Below, piece by piece: positions 1 through 8,683 of a stretch of 21,771 bases of DNA. The notes under the pieces are model-generated. The model saw only the letters and a program-made list of their open reading frames with translations, did not search any database and was not told the origin of the DNA. The position numbers were made by a program, and so were the translations under genes. The stretch is from QWPN01 sp044238145 (GTDB taxonomy: Bacteria > Planctomycetota > Planctomycetia > Pirellulales > UBA1268), in NCBI GenBank assembly GCA_044238145.1, contig JBIIDT010000052.1:1-21771 (forward strand), in the 5' to 3' direction. How positions within the stretch are numbered: the stretch's first letter is position 1; each line of letters starts with the position of its first letter.

Positions 1-47
1 TCGCCTGGTGAAACCAGGCGAAGTGCCTGCTGCACGGCTGGCCGGCC
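1..47. repeat. Hairpin-bearing direct repeat, copy 1 (47 bp)
   Basis: This unit is repeated base for base at 110-156, an offset of 109 bp. It opens with a perfect stem-loop (arms TCGCCTGGT and ACCAGGCGA, loop GAA; 1-21), followed by a short GTGC/GCAC stem (23-35). The unit ends inside the left arm region of a third stem, GGCTGGCCGG (36-45), whose partner CCGGCCAGCC lies at 57-66 beyond the shared unit. It starts at the window edge, so its true left limit is unknown. No coding sequence of its own is convincing here. It looks like an intergenic palindromic repeat, but the genome-wide family cannot be seen from one window. Confidence 0.85.
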
Positions 48-70
48 TTCCATGGCCCGGCCAGCCTTGA

Positions 71-106
71 TGGTCTGCTCCGCAGACCAGGTCGCCTCCA
101 GCGACC
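71..106. repeat. Two abutting perfect hairpins between the direct repeats
   Basis: The first hairpin (71-89) has arms TGGTCTGC and GCAGACCA with a 3-nt loop TCC. The second (90-106) has arms GGTCGC and GCGACC with loop CTCCA. They abut with no spacer and sit four bases after the stem at 36-66 and three bases before repeat copy 2. From 1 to 130 almost every base is therefore in a potential stem or loop. Stems of 6-10 bp with tiny loops, with no T-tract after them, argue against a series of ordinary intrinsic terminators. Confidence 0.75.
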
Positions 107-109
107 GTC

Positions 110-156
110 TCGCCTGGTGAAACCAGGCGAAGTGCCTGCTGCACGGCTGGCCGGCC
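110..156. repeat. Hairpin-bearing direct repeat, copy 2 (47 bp)
   Basis: This is an exact second copy of the unit at 1-47, with the same GAA-loop hairpin at 110-130 and GTGC/GCAC stem at 132-144. Here the arm GGCTGGCCGG (145-154) has no downstream CCGGCCAGCC partner, so this copy looks truncated or recombined on its right. The sequence that follows (157-172) has no strong fold before the REP-like pair begins at 173. Confidence 0.85.
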
Positions 157-172
157 CGCTCGGCGATCCCGT

Positions 173-197
173 GTAGCCGCAGAGTGGCACTCTGCGG
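173..197 (+). repeat. REP-like element a (GTAG plus hairpin)
   Basis: GTAG at 173-176 sits directly against a perfect 9-bp stem (arms CCGCAGAGT 177-185 and ACTCTGCGG 189-197) with loop GGC. A GTAG or GGAG tetranucleotide at the 5' foot of a hairpin is the hallmark of REP sequences, which are mobilised by REP-associated tyrosine transposases (RAYT, Y1/HUH family). The element is paired with an inverted partner at 216-240. No RAYT gene is in the window. Assignment to the REP class is inference from this architecture. Confidence 0.65.
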
Positions 198-210
198 AAT
201 AGGCTCTGCT

Positions 211-243
211 CCGGTGTGCAGACTGCCAGTCTGCACCTACCGG
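211..243 (-). repeat. REP-like element b, inverted partner with extended stem
   Basis: Read on the minus strand, 240-216 is GTAG followed by arms GTGCAGACT and AGTCTGCAC with loop GGC, the same layout as element a in opposite orientation. The stem extends outward by five more pairs (CCGGT 211-215 with ACCGG 239-243) across a 2-nt bulge. Against element a, the tetranucleotide, the loop and six of nine base pairs are identical, and the other three pairs (positions 1, 2 and 8) differ on both arms so that pairing is kept. The 18-nt spacer 198-215 separates the two, giving a BIME-like inverted pair. Confidence 0.65.
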
Positions 244-301
244 GCTTCATGGATCATCGCCTCGCACGCTCCGCATGAAGCCCCGGGCGCCGAGCCCGGG
301 G
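242..301. terminator. Stem-loops after sppA, possible terminator or mRNA 3'-end structure
   Basis: Two structures lie here. The first pairs GGGCTTCATG (242-251) with CATGAAGCCC (274-283). The second, overlapping the end of the first, is a perfect 8-bp stem CCCCGGGC/GCCCGGGG (281-301, loop GCCGA). On the minus strand the second begins 10 nt after the sppA stop codon, a typical place for a transcript-end hairpin. There is no T-tract after it, so it is not a canonical intrinsic terminator; it could protect the 3' end or be part of the hairpin cluster on its left. Confidence 0.4.
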
Positions 302-310
302 ACTGCGGCC

Positions 311-2188
311 TCACCGGACCGTGATGCGGGCCGGAAGCATGAACAGCGGCCGGCCCGAGGCGAGGAGCTCGAGGGCGCCGACCTCGGCGACGAGCCCGCC
401 GAGCCCGGGCGCCGCGGCGATCCGACCGAGGAGCGCGGCGAGGAGCGGCGAGTGGTGCGCCGCTGCCAGCGTCCGAGCCACGGGGTCGCCCCCGCCCGTC
501 GCGCCGAACAAATCCTCGAACAAACCGCGCGGCTCGGGCAGGAGGATGCGGTTGACGGCCTCCTCGGCCGGGATGCCGGCGAGCTGCTTGGCCTCCGCGA
601 CCGCGTCATCGAGCGTGCCGAGTCGATCGACGAGTCCGGCCTCCTTGGCCATCCGGCCGGTGAACACGCGGCCCTCGGCGAGCGCCTGCACCTTCTCCAG
701 GTCGAGCGTGCGGCCGGCAGCTACCTTCGTGGTGAACAGGCGGTAGACGTCCTTCATGGTGCCCATGAAGGCCTCGCGACCGGCGTCGGTGAACGGCTCC
801 GTGGGTGACAGCCAGCCGGCGTTGCGTCCCTTGCTGACGACATCGGTGTGGATGCCCAGCTTCTCGAGCCCGCCGCCGATCGCCACCTTGCCCCCCACCA
901 CGCCGATCGACCCGGTGAGCGTGCCCGGTGCTGCCACGATTCTCTCGGCCGCGACGGCCACGTAGTAGCCGCCGCTGGCCGCGATGTCGGACAGGCTCGC
1001 CACGACGGGCTTGCCGGCCCGCTTCACCTCCCGCCAGATCAGGTCGCTCGCCAGGGCGGAGCCACCGGGCGAGTCGATCCGCAACACGATCGCGGCCACG
1101 GCCTCGTCGCTGGCCGCCTCCCGCAGCGCCTCGATCACCGTCTCGGAGCCGGCCGCGGCGGCACCGAGCAGATCGTCCCGCCCCTTGCCGTCGCGGATCT
1201 CGCCGGTCACGTGCACGATCGCGATCCGCCGATCCCGGCCCGCCGGCGCCGCCTGTTTCTGGCCGGACAGCATCTCGACGAGCTTCACCAGCCCGCCCAG
1301 GCCCGAGAAATCGGCGTCGACCTTCCGCTCGGCGTAGTCGCGGGCCACCTTCGGCTCCTCGAGCCGGGCCCGCTTCGCCACGGCCTCGAACACCTCGTCC
1401 TCGTAAGCCACGGCGTCGATGAGCCCCGCGGCCCGGGCCGCCTCCGGCGTGAACACGCCCGTGTCGATCAGTTCCCGGACCCGCTCGGCCGGCAGCTTCC
1501 GCCCCTCCGCCACCCGCTCGACGAGCTGCTCGAAGAGGTCGCCGACGAACGCCTCGTACTGCCGCCGCAGCTGGGGGCTCATCGAGTCGCGGGTCAGCGG
1601 CTCGCCCGCCCCCTTGAACTCGCCCACCTGGAGAATCTCCGCCTTGACTCCGATCCGGTCGAGCATCGACTTGAAGAACATCATCTCCGTCCGCACGCCC
1701 GTGATCTCGAGCGGCGCCGCCGGGGCCATGGCGATGGTGTCGCAGGCGAGCGCCACCATGTACGGCCCCGGCCCGCCGCCGACGAGGTGCGCGGCCACGG
1801 GCTTGCCCGCCGCCCGCAGGCGGCCGATCGCCGCCCGGAGCTCGTCGGCCCGCGCCCGGCCGACCTCCGGCGAATCGATCTGCAGCACGACCGCCTTGAC
1901 GCGGGCATCCTGGGCCGCCTTCTCGATCCGCTCGACCATGCGGTGGAGGTGCGGCGACACGTCCGCCAGCAGGCCCCCCTGCCCCACGCCATCGGGCAGC
2001 GGCCCGGCGAGGCGGATGTGGGCGACGGTCGCGGTCGCCTTCCGCTTCTCGGGCTTCGCCGCACCCGCCTCGACGTGCGGTGGCTCGGCCACGGCCGGTT
2101 CCGCGGCTCCGGGCCCGGGCATCGCGCACCAAGCGGCCAGGCACAGGGCCGACAGAACGGGGCGAACGACGCAACGGCGGGCGGGCAT
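311..2188 (-). CDS. sppA: Signal peptide peptidase SppA, long two-domain form
   Basis: This 625-residue envelope serine protease (peptidase family S49) would degrade cleaved signal peptides and other membrane-associated peptides. The length is close to the E. coli-type 67-kDa form, with two tandem ClpP-like domains. The N-terminus has a basic start and a hydrophobic stretch (about 9-29) ending near Ala-Ala-Glu, read as a signal peptide or anchor. The general base is probably Lys192 in EFKGAGEPLTRDSMS of the N-terminal domain, and the nucleophile Ser405 in DIAASGGYY of the C-terminal domain; both match the family's Lys-Ser dyad. The block RIDSPGGSALASDLIW (about 370-385) is also typical. The ATG start has GGAG 8 nt upstream. 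It is transcribed away from lexA, and its 3' end faces the hairpin-rich region 1-301. The identification is firm; the substrates here are unknown. Confidence 0.95.
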   Translation of the reverse strand: MPARRCVVRPVLSALCLAAWCAMPGPGAAEPAVAEPPHVEAGAAKPEKRKATATVAHIRLAGPLPDGVGQGGLLADVSPHLHRMVERIEKAAQDARVKAVVLQIDSPEVGRARADELRAAIGRLRAAGKPVAAHLVGGGPGPYMVALACDTIAMAPAAPLEITGVRTEMMFFKSMLDRIGVKAEILQVGEFKGAGEPLTRDSMSPQLRRQYEAFVGDLFEQLVERVAEGRKLPAERVRELIDTGVFTPEAARAAGLIDAVAYEDEVFEAVAKRARLEEPKVARDYAERKVDADFSGLGGLVKLVEMLSGQKQAAPAGRDRRIAIVHVTGEIRDGKGRDDLLGAAAAGSETVIEALREAASDEAVAAIVLRIDSPGGSALASDLIWREVKRAGKPVVASLSDIAASGGYYVAVAAERIVAAPGTLTGSIGVVGGKVAIGGGLEKLGIHTDVVSKGRNAGWLSPTEPFTDAGREAFMGTMKDVYRLFTTKVAAGRTLDLEKVQALAEGRVFTGRMAKEAGLVDRLGTLDDAVAEAKQLAGIPAEEAVNRILLPEPRGLFEDLFGATGGGDPVARTLAAAHHSPLLAALLGRIAAAPGLGGLVAEVGALELLASGRPLFMLPARITVR

Positions 2189-2268
2189 GGGCGGGACTCC
2201 ACGAAGGGGCGGGAAACCGCCGCCAATCTAGCGAATCTGGAGCGGCGACAGGACTTCCGCTGCAGCCC

Positions 2269-2296
2269 TTGAAAATGAACGGCCGTATAGTAAGAT
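2269..2296 (+). promoter_or_regulatory. Sigma70-type promoter of lexA
   Basis: TTGAAA (2269-2274) and TAAGAT (2291-2296) are separated by 16 bp, a good match to a housekeeping promoter in an otherwise GC-rich gap. Transcription would start near 2303, leaving a leader of about 57 nt before the ATG at 2360. An alternative -10, TATAGT (2286-2291), would give a spacing too short for this -35. Confidence 0.6.
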
Positions 2297-2298
2297 AC
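2285..2298. promoter_or_regulatory. Candidate LexA operator (dyad over the -10 box)
   Basis: GTAT-N6-ATAC (2285-2298) is a dyad lying over the lexA -10 element, and a second reading AGTA-N3-TACT (2289-2299) is offset by a few bases. LexA repressors usually regulate their own gene through a dyad at the promoter. It is neither the E. coli CTGT-N8-ACAG nor the Gram-positive GAAC-N4-GTTC box. I do not know the operator of this lineage, so this is only a positional inference. Confidence 0.3.
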
Positions 2299-2359
2299 TG
2301 GCGTCCACCCGGATTCCTCCTCCCCGACCGACAGGAAGCGGCCCGTCCGCACGACACCG

Positions 2360-3088
2360 ATGTCCAAGCGCAAGACCTCCGCCCGCAGCTCGAGCCGCAG
2401 CCCCGCCGGCCGTCCTTCGGCCCGTCGCACCGCCGCCGCGGTGGCCGCCGTGAGCCGCAACCCGTTCGGCCTGGCCGCGGCCGTCGAGAGCGACCAGTCC
2501 GAGGCTCCGACGGAACGGCAGATGGAGATCTACGCGTTCATCCGTGACAAGATCCATTCCCGTGGCTACGGGCCCACGGTCCGCGAGATCGGCCAGGCCT
2601 TCAAGATCCGCTCGCCCAACGGCGTGGTCTGCCACCTCAAGGCGCTCGAGCGGAAGGGGCTGATCACCCGCGGCAAGAACATCTCCCGGGCGATCGAGCT
2701 CGTGGCGGAACCGGCCCACCTGCGCGGGCTGCCGCTGGCCGGCTGGGTGGCCGCCGGTACGCTGCGGCCCGCCGAGGAGCAGTCTGAGCGGATCGACTTC
2801 GAGGGCCTCTTCAATCGCGACAACCACTTCGTGCTCAAGGTCATGGGCGACTCGATGATCGACGCCCAGATCGCCGACGGCGACTGGGTCGTGATCCAGA
2901 AGAAGCAGACGGCCCACTCCGGTGACATCGTCGTGGCCCAGACCGAGGACGGCGACGCGACGCTCAAGCAGTGGTTTCCCGAGCGGGATCGGATCCGGCT
3001 CCAGCCGGCGAACTCGGCGATGAAGCCGATCTACGTGAAGAACGCCCGCGTTCTCGGCGTGCTGGTCGGCGTCGTGCGGAAGACCTGA
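2360..3088 (+). CDS. lexA: LexA SOS repressor with long basic N-terminal tail
   Basis: This 242-residue protein is the DNA-damage regulator that represses SOS genes until RecA filaments provoke its self-cleavage. Residues about 51-117 form the winged helix (TERQMEIYAFIRDKI through SRAIELV, including RSPNGVVCHLKALERKG). The C-terminal S24 peptidase domain has the scissile Ala132-Gly133 in WVAAG, nucleophile Ser165 in VMGDSM and general base Lys203 in ATLKQW. All three sites are present, so it should be cleavage-competent. The first 45-50 residues are a Ser/Arg/Ala-rich extension absent from the about 200-residue enterobacterial form. Its only other in-frame Met before the DNA-binding domain's core is residue 55, too late to be a start. 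No clear Shine-Dalgarno site precedes the ATG. Its stop is only 6 bp from that of the convergent response regulator. Confidence 0.95.
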   Translation: MSKRKTSARSSSRSPAGRPSARRTAAAVAAVSRNPFGLAAAVESDQSEAPTERQMEIYAFIRDKIHSRGYGPTVREIGQAFKIRSPNGVVCHLKALERKGLITRGKNISRAIELVAEPAHLRGLPLAGWVAAGTLRPAEEQSERIDFEGLFNRDNHFVLKVMGDSMIDAQIADGDWVVIQKKQTAHSGDIVVAQTEDGDATLKQWFPERDRIRLQPANSAMKPIYVKNARVLGVLVGVVRKT

Positions 3089-3094
3089 CCGCGG

Positions 3095-4519
<1,425 letters not shown>

Positions 4520-4539
4520 GGTGTCTCCTCGGTTGGGTG

Positions 4540-6102
4540 TCAGGCGGCGCGGCCCCGGGCCGGCTCGGCGGCCACCTCGGCCAGCGGCAGCGTCACGCGG
4601 AACGTCGAGCCGGTGCCGGGGCCGGCGCTCGTGGCCTCGATGCGGCCGCCGTGATCGGCCACGATCCGGTGCACGATCGAGAGGCCGAGGCCCGTGCCCT
4701 GCCCCGCCTTGCGACGCGTGAAGAACGGCTCGAAGAGGTGCTCGAGGACCTCGTCGCTCATGCCGCAGCCGTCGTCGGTGAACGTCAGCACGCACTCCCC
4801 GCCGCTGCGGCGGGCGGCCACGGTCACGCGGCCCGTGACTTCGATGGAGTCGAGCGCGTTGACGAGCAGGTTGAGCACGACCTGTTTGATCTCCTGTGGA
4901 TTGACCATGGCGAGCACGTCCGGCCCCGGCTCGATCTCGATCGTGCGGCCGGCGAACCGGCCGACGTGCCGCAGCATCTCGGCCACGTCGGCGACGAGCG
5001 CCATCACCGCCGTGGGCTGCCGCCGCACCTCCCCGAGGCGGGAGAAGTCGAGCAGCTTCTCGGTGATGCCCTTGCAGCGGAAGGCCTCCGCCTGGATCAG
5101 TTCCAGGTAGCGGTGAACGACCTTGGCATCGGCCTCGGAAGGGGCGAGATCGGCCAGCCGGCTCTCCAGCGACTCGGCGCACATCGCGATCGAAGCCAGC
5201 GGATTGTTGATCTCGTGGGCCACGCCGGCGGCCAGGAAGCCGACGCTCGCCAGCTGCTCACTGCGGATCACCTCGCGGGTGCGGAGCTGCACCTGGCGGT
5301 CGAGGTCGTCGCGGATCGCCTGGAACCGCTCCGTCATGTCGTTGAACGCGTCGGCCAGCTCCGCCATCTCGTCGTTGGTGTCGAGATGGATGCGGAAGCC
5401 AAAGTCGCCCGCGGCCACCCGGCGCGAGCCATGGCCGAGCAGGCGGAGCGGCCGGAAGACCCAGCGGTAGGTGAGCACGCCGATCGCGGCCAGCAGGGCC
5501 GCGGCAGCGAGTGCGGCCGTCCAGGTGGTGACGATGAGCGTGCGGTAGCCGCTCCGCACCTCGTGCGAGAGGTCGTGCAGCCCGTCCTGCAGATAGGAGG
5601 GCAACGCCGCAGTCATGGCCGCCAGCCGGTCGAGGTGGGGCGCGACGTCGAGCAGCATCCGCCGCCGGTCGGCGGCCGACTCTCCGTCACCCTCGGCGGG
5701 CGGCACGGCCAGGCCCTCGATCGTCGCCAGACAGGCGGCGATGTTCCGCGTGGTCTCGAGCTCCCGGCTGCGGTCGCCGAACGGGGTGTTCTCGACCTCG
5801 CCCTCGGAGAGCTCGACGCAGTAGCCGTGGAGGGCGGCATCCGCGGCGGGCAGGCGGGCCACGAACTCGTCCGCCCGGCCATCGTCGGCGAGGGCCCGGG
5901 CGTGCGACAGCCGCAGCATGCCCACGCACTCCCCCAGCTCGCTGGCCCGTGGCAATTCGGCGGCCCGGCTGGAGAGCGCCCGCACCAGCCGGCGGTAGGA
6001 GTAGACGCCGAGGAAGCTCGACGCCGAGAGCACGGCCACCATCACGCCGACGAGCAGCGCGCCGAGGAGGAGCTTCTCGCGGATGGCCCGTCGTTTCTGC
6101 AT
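4540..6102 (-). CDS. Membrane sensor histidine kinase with HAMP domain
   Basis: This 520-residue NtrB-like kinase is coupled to the sigma54 activator that follows. TM1 (about 10-32) and TM2 (about 198-216) bracket a predicted periplasmic sensor of some 165 residues that I cannot assign to a known fold; it holds three cysteines (about 59, 95 and 124). A HAMP linker (about 215-268) leads to the phosphorylatable His296 in VAHEINNP. The ATPase domain has the N-box (Asn410 and Asn415 in QVVLNLLVNALDSI), DDGCGM, FEPFFTRR and GQGTGLGLS. All catalytic motifs are intact. I prefer ATG 6102 (GGAG 6 nt upstream, TM1 soon after) over a GTG at 6210, which would add 36 residues unlike the family. The gap upstream holds the inverted-repeat element at 6230-6369. 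The signal sensed is unknown. Confidence 0.93.
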   Translation of the reverse strand: MQKRRAIREKLLLGALLVGVMVAVLSASSFLGVYSYRRLVRALSSRAAELPRASELGECVGMLRLSHARALADDGRADEFVARLPAADAALHGYCVELSEGEVENTPFGDRSRELETTRNIAACLATIEGLAVPPAEGDGESAADRRRMLLDVAPHLDRLAAMTAALPSYLQDGLHDLSHEVRSGYRTLIVTTWTAALAAAALLAAIGVLTYRWVFRPLRLLGHGSRRVAAGDFGFRIHLDTNDEMAELADAFNDMTERFQAIRDDLDRQVQLRTREVIRSEQLASVGFLAAGVAHEINNPLASIAMCAESLESRLADLAPSEADAKVVHRYLELIQAEAFRCKGITEKLLDFSRLGEVRRQPTAVMALVADVAEMLRHVGRFAGRTIEIEPGPDVLAMVNPQEIKQVVLNLLVNALDSIEVTGRVTVAARRSGGECVLTFTDDGCGMSDEVLEHLFEPFFTRRKAGQGTGLGLSIVHRIVADHGGRIEATSAGPGTGSTFRVTLPLAEVAAEPARGRAA

Positions 6103-6229
6103 GCGTGTCTCCGTCCGCGGACGGGTCGCCCGCGGGGCGGGAACGGTACCAATTCCCCCTCCCTCCCCATAGACGAAAAGGGGCCGAAACGGGCCCGAAA
6201 ATCGGCCCACCGCCCGCGCCAGACAACTT

Positions 6230-6369
6230 GGGAGGGGTTGCTCCTGCCACAGGAGCCGGCGTAGCTGACCAGCGGAGCCATGGATGGCGAAGCGCAGGCA
6301 GCTCCGAGTGAACGGAGGCCCGGAGGGCCGCAGTGAACGTCCGGCGACGTGGCAGGGGCAACCCCTCCC
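6230..6369. repeat. 140-bp MITE-like or structured element with 20-bp inverted termini
   Basis: The ends 6230-6249 and 6350-6369 are inverted repeats matching at 19 of 20 positions (one T/C difference). The interior holds further stems: GCTCCTG/CAGGAGC (6240-6256, loop CCA), GGCCC/GGGCC (6318-6330, loop GGA), ACGTC/GACGT around 6338-6351, and two copies of AGTGAACG (6307-6314 and 6332-6339). The right end can also fold alone as AGGGG/CCCCT with loop CAA. There is no ORF with coding character and no obvious target-site duplication. It fills half of the 286-bp gap between the VWA gene and the kinase. It could be a non-autonomous mobile element, a structured RNA or a 3'-end structure for the MoxR operon. 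The rest of the gap (6103-6229) shows a GGGCC/GGCCC stem at 6181-6196 but no promoter I can support. Confidence 0.55.
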
Positions 6370-6388
6370 CTCACCGCCTGCGCCGGCC

Positions 6389-8683
6389 CTACACCAGGCC
6401 CCAGCGCTTCCGCAGAAACCACTCGCTGCACAGACAGCCGGCCAACGCGAGCAGCATCGGCCAAGTGTCCCACGGCGTGTACGACCACTGCTCCTTGGTC
6501 TCGAAGGCCGGCGGCCGGGCGGCGATCTCGGTGAAGATCGCCGGCAGTTCCTCGGGCATCCGCACGCCTCCCGGCGTCACCTCGGCGAGCTGCCGCATGA
6601 GGAGCGGATTGGCCCGCGGATTGGCGAGTTCGAGGTCCTGGCGGAAAACGGTGAACCGCGCCCGCCTCTCGCGCGGCGCCGGCTCGCCCGGCTTCGCGGC
6701 CTTGACGACGAGCGTCCAGTCGCCCGGCTCGTCGCACTCGGAGATCAGGCCGGAGAAGCCGCCCGCCTGCCGGGCCACGCGGATCGGTCGCCGCTGTCCG
6801 TCGGGCGCGATCAGCGTGCCGTCCATGGTGACGTCGGCCACGGCGGAGCCATCGGGCTTGGTCAGGCCCGCGTCAAACTCCAACGGCGTGCCCGGTGAGA
6901 TCCGGCGCTGGGCGAGTCGCACCCAGAGCGTGTCCTGCTCGGCGTCGTCCTGCTTGGCGAGCCAGAGCACCATCTGCCGCCAGAAGCGGCGGTGCTGCTC
7001 GCCAGCCCCCTGCATCGCCCAGCGCCAGGTCGAGTCGGCCGCGAAGGCGAGCACCCGACCCGCGCCGTACTCCCGGGCGACGAGCAGCGGCTGGCCGTCG
7101 GGCGTCACCGCCAGCGGCTTGGCGGCGGGCACGAGCCGGCCGAGCCGGTTGGCGCCCTCGAGCGCCGGCAGCGAGTCCCAGGCCGCCGGCGTGTCCTTCC
7201 CCCCCTGGCCCAGCCGGAGGATGGAGACGCCGCCGAACGTCCGATCGGGGAGCATCTTCAGCGGCCCGGGCAGATGGAGCCCCTCGCGAACCGGCTCGTC
7301 GAACGGCTGCCGTGCGAGACGGTCGGGCTCGAAGGGGACGAGCGGCCCGATCGCGGACGAGGCCCACCCGCCCGCCTCGAAGGCGTGGAAGCCGCCGAGC
7401 ATGCCGATGCCGGCGCCGGCGTTCACCTTCCCGAGGATCGTCCGCAGGTCGTCGGGCCGCAGCGCCGCCGCGTCGAGGTCGCCGATCAGGAACACGTCGT
7501 GGTCGCCGGCGACCACCCGCCCGAGGTCCACCGGCCAGCGGTCGCGGCGGCTGGAGTCGATCCATTGGAAGTCGACCTGCATGTCCGGGCTCGAGGCGAG
7601 CACCCGGCGCAGGAACCGCTGTTCGACCCGCAGGGCGCCCTCGAGATAGAGCACGCGCAGCCCGCCGTCGACGACGTCGACGAACGTCGAGAGCTCGTTG
7701 TTGGCGAGGATCACCTCTCCCTCCTGCGGCTCGACGGACAGCGCGATTTTCCGCTCGCCGACGCTCCGCGGGGTCCACGTCAGCCTCACCGGCTCCTCGC
7801 CCCCGGCCGGCGGGGCCCGGACGGTCGTTCGGGCCACCTCCTCCATGCGGCCCTTGTCGTCCTCGGCGAGCAGCCTCACGACCGCCTCGCCGGCCAGCCC
7901 CTCGAGCCGCACGCGGCCCGCCACCTCCAGCGAGTTCTTGACGTACACCTTCTCCGCCGCCGCGAGGTTCACGACCGCCGCGTCGCGCCCCTGCCCCGCC
8001 CCACGCTGCTGCCCGAAGGTGATGCTCCAGAGCGGCGTGCCCGTCTCCCCGAGTCGGCGGGCCGCCGTCTGCGGCGGCAGGTCGCGCGGGGCGTAGGCAT
8101 GCTGCCCGCCGTCGCTGAGCACCACGATCCCGGCGAGCGTCCGCCCGGCGGTGACCCGCAGACAGTCGTCGATCGCGGCGCCGATGGCAGTCTCGTCGGC
8201 CGACGCCGCGTCCTTCCACTCGCCCAGCGGGAAGGGGTCGTCGCCGACGGGCGGCACCGCGGTCAGGTCGCGGTCGAACCGCCACACGGACAGGTCCACG
8301 TCGCCGGACTTCGCCAGCTCCCGCGCCGCCGCACGGGCCGACTCGAGCGCGGCCGTCATCTCCTGCCAGCGGGTCCGGCCGTTCGGCCCGTCGGCCACCG
8401 TCATGCTCTCGGAGGCGTCGGCCAGGACGAGCACGGTTCCCTGCTGACGGGCCTTCTTCTCCGCCACGATCGTGGGACGAAGCATGCACGCCACGAGCGC
8501 GAGAAACGCCAGCAGCCGCAGGAGAACGAGCGTCGCCAACCGCCGGCCCGCCACCCGCGAGCGGTCGGGGGGCACGGCGAGCAGCACCCCGGCCAGGATC
8601 GCCGTGACGACGCCGACGAGCGTCCACGACCCGACGGGATCGAACTGGATCGCCATCTGCTCGAGGTCGGTGGTCGCGATCAT
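6389..8683 (-). CDS. VWA-domain membrane protein, last gene of MoxR operon
   Basis: This 764-residue inner-membrane protein is of the kind often annotated in planctomycetes as a VWA or glutamine-amidotransferase-like protein. Two hydrophobic helices (about 19-37 and 49-68) precede a von Willebrand A domain whose metal site is intact (Asp89, Ser91, Ser93 in DASES). A beta-rich middle follows, then an amidotransferase-like alpha/beta segment (about 345-570) containing LYLEGALRVEQRFL and GMLGGFHAFEAGGW. I see no Cys-His-Glu triad, so catalysis is not claimed. A last hydrophobic helix ends the protein (WPMLLALAGCLCSEWFL). Its ATG overlaps the BatA-like stop by 4 bp (ATGA), indicating translational coupling. 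The likely role is binding partner or assembly factor for the MoxR ATPase; that role is family-level inference. Confidence 0.85.
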   Translation of the reverse strand: MIATTDLEQMAIQFDPVGSWTLVGVVTAILAGVLLAVPPDRSRVAGRRLATLVLLRLLAFLALVACMLRPTIVAEKKARQQGTVLVLADASESMTVADGPNGRTRWQEMTAALESARAAARELAKSGDVDLSVWRFDRDLTAVPPVGDDPFPLGEWKDAASADETAIGAAIDDCLRVTAGRTLAGIVVLSDGGQHAYAPRDLPPQTAARRLGETGTPLWSITFGQQRGAGQGRDAAVVNLAAAEKVYVKNSLEVAGRVRLEGLAGEAVVRLLAEDDKGRMEEVARTTVRAPPAGGEEPVRLTWTPRSVGERKIALSVEPQEGEVILANNELSTFVDVVDGGLRVLYLEGALRVEQRFLRRVLASSPDMQVDFQWIDSSRRDRWPVDLGRVVAGDHDVFLIGDLDAAALRPDDLRTILGKVNAGAGIGMLGGFHAFEAGGWASSAIGPLVPFEPDRLARQPFDEPVREGLHLPGPLKMLPDRTFGGVSILRLGQGGKDTPAAWDSLPALEGANRLGRLVPAAKPLAVTPDGQPLLVAREYGAGRVLAFAADSTWRWAMQGAGEQHRRFWRQMVLWLAKQDDAEQDTLWVRLAQRRISPGTPLEFDAGLTKPDGSAVADVTMDGTLIAPDGQRRPIRVARQAGGFSGLISECDEPGDWTLVVKAAKPGEPAPRERRARFTVFRQDLELANPRANPLLMRQLAEVTPGGVRMPEELPAIFTEIAARPPAFETKEQWSYTPWDTWPMLLALAGCLCSEWFLRKRWGLV

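Noticed and set aside
1..156. Two direct repeats with a unique stretch between, resembling a minimal CRISPR array
   Set aside because: There are only two copies of 47 bp, the 62-nt stretch between is itself made of palindromes, and no cas gene is present.
281..301. Canonical intrinsic terminator for sppA
   Set aside because: The stem is strong but no T-tract follows on the minus strand, so I list it only as a possible 3'-end structure.
275..2272. Long open frames antisense to sppA (275-808, 848-2272, 1419-2231)
   Set aside because: They are shadows of a GC-rich gene: low-complexity Arg/Pro/Ala/His-rich text with no domain, opposite a protein with all SppA motifs.
4520..5182. N-terminal extension of the response regulator frame up to 5182
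   Set aside because: It lies in another frame of the kinase gene and reads as Arg/Pro/Gly-rich noise; the receiver domain and a good ribosome site begin at 4519.
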